From Antitrichia curtipendula (Eukaryota; Streptophyta; Bryopsida; Hypnales; Leucodontaceae), in assembly GCA_951230915.1 (NCBI GenBank), contig OX579642.1, positions 3,596,001 to 3,660,000 of the forward strand: a stretch of 64,000 bases of DNA. The letters are read 5' to 3'. The position numbers and the translations under genes were made by a program. Numbering within the stretch: position 1 is the stretch's first letter; the number at the start of each line of letters is the position of its first letter. Shown one piece after another: positions 59,734 through 64,000 of the stretch. The notes below the pieces were generated by a model, which did not search any database, was not told the origin of the DNA, and saw only the letters and a program-made list of their open reading frames with translations.

Positions 59734-61404
59734 GAAATTGTTGATTTAAGTCGAGATCAACATGATTATTTTGGGAGGTCCTCAATCTCCCAAAATAATG
59801 AATATGATGTTTATATTTAATTTCTCTCTAGAGTCATCTACTTTCAAATGTCAATTACTCAAAAATTGTGGCTCTTCTAGACATGTTCTAGATTCTCAGT
59901 GGAAGTCTTGATGATATCAGCCCTAATGAGAAGGAGCTTCACTTCATTGAAGCTGAAGCTTGGAGAATGTATAAACTTATCATCTACAGGATTCATTTTG
60001 CTAAAGTAACTGAATAAGTAGTAAAGATGTTTGCAATTCACGTATTGATGGTGGCCACCAATCGCTGAAACGACCATGTCTACAAAATTGGGACAAGTGC
60101 ACTATAAGTACATGCCAAGTGTGATTCGATAAACCTTCTGCGCTGGCTCCATTCCAAATTGAAGGGAGATTATGGCTCCAAGTCCGGGGAAGGCGAGCAT
60201 GGTTAACCCCAAGATCATTCCTTTGACATTAGGAGCACTCTCTCATTTATTGTGATGCTCTGTACGTAGTGGGAGCATTTGCAATACGTTGAATCGCCTT
60301 GCTCCTTCTTGTTGATGGATATGTATCTGCATGCAAAGGGCTAGATTCTTTGTAAAGCACCGCATTGAAAACATTTGATATTGTGAACAAACGTTGAGGT
60401 GACATAGGAGGTCGCTCTTGGAGTTGAAAGCCTACTTTTGCAACAATAGTGTTTCGTGGTGGGTCAAACATGTGTCACTTAATATAGGCCAGACGTCTGG
60501 TACTTGAAGCCACTCAATTACCCAAGCACACTTAGAGCCTCGTACTCATCGTTCAATATTATTTGGACAAAACCAGAAGTCGGTCATGATCTCCTTGTTT
60601 CCACCATATTGTTTCTTCCAACCACAATACGTCGGGGCTGGAGTGCCTTTAGATCCTTTTGCAATTTTGGCAACGCAATGGATGTTGGTGCCTTTCTGCT
60701 GGGCGTGACATTTGCAGCTAGATTTATGGGACAATATTGCAATATGCCATTTTGAAGTGTCACAATCACTCTCCATTGCAGTCGTGAAGTGCGGTCCATG
60801 CACAAAGTTAACCAACATATCTGCATCATTGGAAGGCGCTGTGGATGTACCAGTAAATCGTTTCCGTACCCGTGGCTGAGAGAAGTTGACCTTATCCGGA
60901 CGATGAGAATCACCATCCAAACCAATGGGGACGTCCATCTTGCGTTTGCTACTACCAAACACCTCTTTGCCTTCCAGATGTGGAATACGTGTTCCAACAT
61001 CAATCAGGCTTGGAAGGTCATTCAACGCCTCTACAATCTTCTTTGGGTCTCCACTATGTCTAGTGCCTCCGTAACTTCAACTCTTCTTTTGATGGTCCTG
61101 ACCTTGATGTTGTGCCATTTAGGAATGCTCGATAATGTTGTGATGATTGTCATTTGCATGAAGGCTCAAATGCAATCATCACAGGTGGCAGCAAACATGT
61201 CATTACCGTGATTACTAGACTGCTGCAACCATCTATTATGAACGGTTTTGGATAAGTTGCATGATGGCATGTTTGCCATCTCCTTGAGATTCAACCCCTG
61301 GAAGGAAAGAAATGGGTAGTTCAGATCAAACTGCAATCACCACTCAAAAAATAAAGCCATACTACTGATATTTTTGTATGACTATAAAGTTTACATATCT
61401 ACTA

Positions 61405-61428
61405 AGAGGCAAGGTTTTCCCTCGGCTC
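61405..61428. repeat. Left arm of a possible E3 palindrome (split)
   Basis: TTTTCCCTCGGC here faces GCCGAGGGGAAAG at 61789-61801, on the other side of a small insertion. Joined they would form a short palindrome in the transposase intron, where E2 also has one. Confidence 0.5.
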
Positions 61429-61782
61429 CAGGGTTGTCCCCGTCACGCCACCATCGAACGTCCGGATGTCCGTCCGGACATTGGGATCGAACTCCAACAT
61501 CCGTCAGGATGAAATCCATCGACAAAATGTAAAAAACGGATGAAAATCTGCAGTGTGTGGATGAATGTTTCCATCGACAGCGGATGTAGATGGCCTGGAC
61601 GTCCCTGTAGACGGCCTGGACGGTGTAGACGGCCTCGTGGACGGCCTGGACGGACTTCATCCACGGCCTGGACGACCCGTCAGCATTGCAAACGGATCCT
61701 GCCGCGTCCAGTTTCATCGCGACGGACGCGTCACAACATCCAAACGCAAAAAGCCAGCGTCACGTTGGTTTAGACAACCCTG
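61429..61782. mobile_element. 354-bp H-family miniature element
   Basis: The ends are CAGGGTTGTC and GACAACCCTG, the first 10 bases of the H terminus. The interior has GTCCGGATGTCCGTCC and repeated GGCCTGGACGG, like H subterminal motifs. Flanking 8-mers (CTCGGCTC, CTTGGTGC) are only partly alike, so the target duplication is unclear or decayed. It sits in the E3 transposase intron. Confidence 0.7.
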
Positions 61783-63789
61783 CTTGGTGCCGAGGGGAAA
61801 GAACCTCACCCTATGGTGATCAGAATTCTATTTTTATTCACGAGACTTTTGGGTACGTGAAAAAAAAATTGCAAATATTTCTTCCAAAAAGGCATTATGA
61901 AAAGCAAGTGCACTTCTACATAACATATTGTGGAAAAAATGAAGGATTGATTAAAATATCATTTGCATGAAGCCGCCCCATTAGCAATATCGGAAGTGCC
62001 AAAACGCCAGCCACAACTCCAATTCACGCAAAGCATCTTCCGAGGCTGCTCCAAATGAAAGCCACCAAGAACGAATCGCCAAATAATGCGTCTCAGCTTC
62101 CTCCATAGTCTTCGAATCTTTATATGGCTTGCAAAGACGAAGATGTTGGTGTTGTAGATCGGGTTTGATGAGCTTCTCGGTATGACGATGCAATGAAGTA
62201 CTCCAATGTAAGAGACAAGTTCGCTCACAGTTCTCCATCTCTATTTTGGAATCCCCCAATCCATACACAATGCGAACTGCATTCCAATTAGCTTGTGCAC
62301 TATCCGCCATGAAGCCCTTGAAGTTCAGATTTTGCACGCCATTGCGTCTCATGACATCATTCAATAACCTCCACATGATGCTTTGAACCTCGGTGTCTTC
62401 AGATTGCATGTCACAGACAACAATTGTCATCACCTTCCTACAATTTGTGTCATAAACATGACATGCCATTGTTGTCCAATCCTTCACACGTTTGACGTGG
62501 TCAAACATGAGCCATGCATTTTCTAAGTCTCCACCCGATTGCATGCGCTTTACCAGATCCACTCCACTACCAGGCCCTTCTACCAACATCTTAAACAAGT
62601 ATACCTTCTCTTTTCCTTGTCTAGGGAACACACTCTCATGAATGTATTCAAACTTTAAATTCCATTTCGTATTCATAATACTATCTATGACCCCATTTTT
62701 GCCAGTGCTACGGAACGACGTAATAATGTTACGGATGGTAGGTGAACTTAGTCTCTGGAACCTATCCATGACATCTTCTAACAACTTTCCCTGCAACATC
62801 TCTCTAGGGCCCTCTCCATTGTGTATCAGGTGGTTGTCTAGAAATTGCTTACTAGCTGCAAGGGCAATGGCTGAGTTAGTGGCAATCGGGGTCTTGGCAA
62901 CCTTACATGCGATAAGACTGGAAATATAGTCTACAGACTCTCTACATGTTCCAGAAGCTATATGATGTTTGTGATTACCTAAGTGAATGCATGCTCGGGT
63001 CATTAGAGCAGTATCGCTATGGAAGTAATATATCCTAGCATCACAAATGCTAAGACACTATGGTGGACATTTGCATATCTTGCACAGAAGACACGAATCC
63101 TTTGGAGAGTTAGCGCCAACATAGAATGGAACTAGAGTATACCCACACCACTCTATCTCATTGCGCTTCATGAACCACTTCAAGTAGGCACAGTCCGAAT
63201 TGCAACACACCAGATGGCCTGCACAAGAGGATTTTCTAAACTTCAAGCCATCCTGGTTATGGATGTTGGTTGTCATGGTCCTACACCAAGCATGACCATC
63301 ATACTTTTTATCCATTCCTTGTAGATTTCCTCCAAAGGATGATGAAGATGAAACACGAAGTGACGGCAATTCAAATACTATGTTTCCATCGAAGTCGGCG
63401 GGAAGATACTGTACTTTATAGTGGCTTAGTGAATTGTAGTCTAATGCTGCAATTTCGTTCCTAGATTTACGAATTGATGCAAGATTTCGTAAGCACCCAA
63501 CAATACTAACTGTTCCTATACTATGAGGATACGTTGGTGGGCGAGAATGGGTCGACAATGCAAGACTACTCGTTGATGATTGGTATACAACGGAAGTTGT
63601 TTTGAAGACATCATCTGGGACTCTACTAGGCAACGGTGCTTGAATATTTGGTTGGCTGGGAGACTCTCCCTCTGACTCACTAGAGAGATCTATGACAAGG
63701 CCAAAGGCTTCTTGCTTCACACGTAGAAGTGGAATTGGTGTATTGGCGATCGCAACGTGGGCACCATCCGGCAACATTGCTAGTATGCG

Positions 63790-64000
63790 AGCGGGAAGTA
63801 GGGAGCGGCGAGGGGGGAGTGCAAATGTTAGAGGAAAGAAAGAAAACGAGGGTAAATATTTTTGAAAAAGTAAAAAAAAATTAGGTGAATTAAAGGTAAA
63901 AGTGAATGGAAATTTTGAAAGGGACTTTTTAAAATTGGGATGAAAAGGGGTAAAACTAGAATATGGAAGAAATTTAAAAATGGATGAAAGTAGTTTTTAA
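63790..64000. other. Purine-rich stretch upstream of the E3 transposase
   Basis: A/G-rich low-complexity sequence. It replaces the ~110 N-terminal codons expected by comparison with E2. Confidence 0.5.

Larger units (their letters stand above)
59877..63777 (-). pseudogene. MULE-type transposase of E3, several stops and frameshifts
   Basis: Same two-exon structure as E2. Exon 1 (about 63777 to 61960) has LVIDLSSESEGE (SUMO-interaction-like), CAGHLVCCNSDC, TTMACHVYDTN, GFMADSAQANWNAV and CLLHWSTSLHRH. Exon 2 (from 61297 after TTCCAG) has MPSCNLSKTVHN, the RIPHLEGKEVFGSSKRK block and the C-terminal VNCKHLYYLF of the SWIM finger. Lesions include TAG 63058-63060, TAA 61981-61983, a TGA early in exon 2 and frameshifts around 60500 and 61060. 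The N-terminus upstream of 63777 is not conserved. The intron donor has changed from GT to AT. Non-functional. Confidence 0.85.
59086..64000. mobile_element. E3: third E1/E2-family element, right end outside the window
   Basis: The left terminus CAACGATGCTAG is followed by TTGTGAGCTTGCGAGC repeats and GACCTATAACCGTG near 59310, as in E2. A MULE transposase reading toward it stops 0.8 kb inside. By analogy with E2 a ParB-methyltransferase-like gene should follow to the right of the window. No matching right terminus is seen. Confidence 0.75.

Overview
The window looks like nuclear DNA of a land plant from a large, transposon-rich genome. It is AT-rich with GT-AG introns, carries a Stowaway-type MITE with the CTCCCTCC terminus, has telomere-like TTTAGGG tracts, and contains Mutator-like (MULE) transposases. 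I found no host housekeeping gene, rRNA, tRNA or CRISPR array. Almost everything that can be explained is transposon, and the elements are nested. Coding calls come from reading frames, splice junctions and comparison of copies inside the window. No database search was possible.

Layout. (1) E1, from off the left edge to 32275: a decayed MULE, with a ParB/methyltransferase-like gene reading left (1-1605) and a MULE transposase reading right (5560-8005, then 30882-31203). (2) H, 8006-30873: a 22.9-kb insertion with hAT-like ends (CAGGG termini, perfect 8-bp target duplication AAGGAAAT) splitting the last exon of the E1 transposase. H itself shows only repeats and no transposase. (3) E2, 13142-29323: a 16.2-kb MULE-family element nested inside H, with a 10-bp target duplication TATTACACGC. 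It holds a MULE transposase reading left (18491-14445) and a multi-exon ParB-methyltransferase-like gene reading right (19927-28939). (4) EB, 32949-54877: a 21.9-kb element of another class, with 30-bp terminal inverted repeats (29/30 identical) and a candidate 4-bp duplication ATTG. It holds a ParB-methyltransferase-like gene reading left (about 42265-34838, with an added FCP1/HAD-like exon) and a transposase-like gene reading right (50685-54122). (5) E3, 59086 to beyond the right edge: a third member of the E1/E2 family, with a decayed MULE transposase reading left.

How the genes seem to work together. E1, E2 and EB share a plan: two divergent genes, one a transposase and the other a protein joining a ParB-like N-terminal domain to a degenerate N6/N4 DNA-methyltransferase-like domain, each running toward a terminus. 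Each element also carries its own short dispersed palindrome: six copies in E1 (1900-3863), five of CAGTCGGATCCGACTG in E2 (16097-26492), about thirty of the CATCTGGAnnnnTCCAGATG type in EB, and one candidate in E3. My main hypothesis is that the ParB-methyltransferase protein is a sequence-specific partner of the transposon that recognises these palindromes. The possible analogies are ParB with parS, or the VANC anti-silencing proteins of Arabidopsis VANDAL elements with their dispersed motifs. The shared architecture is seen; the function is inferred. All copies carry nonsense or frameshift lesions, so these particular copies are probably inactive or recently dying.
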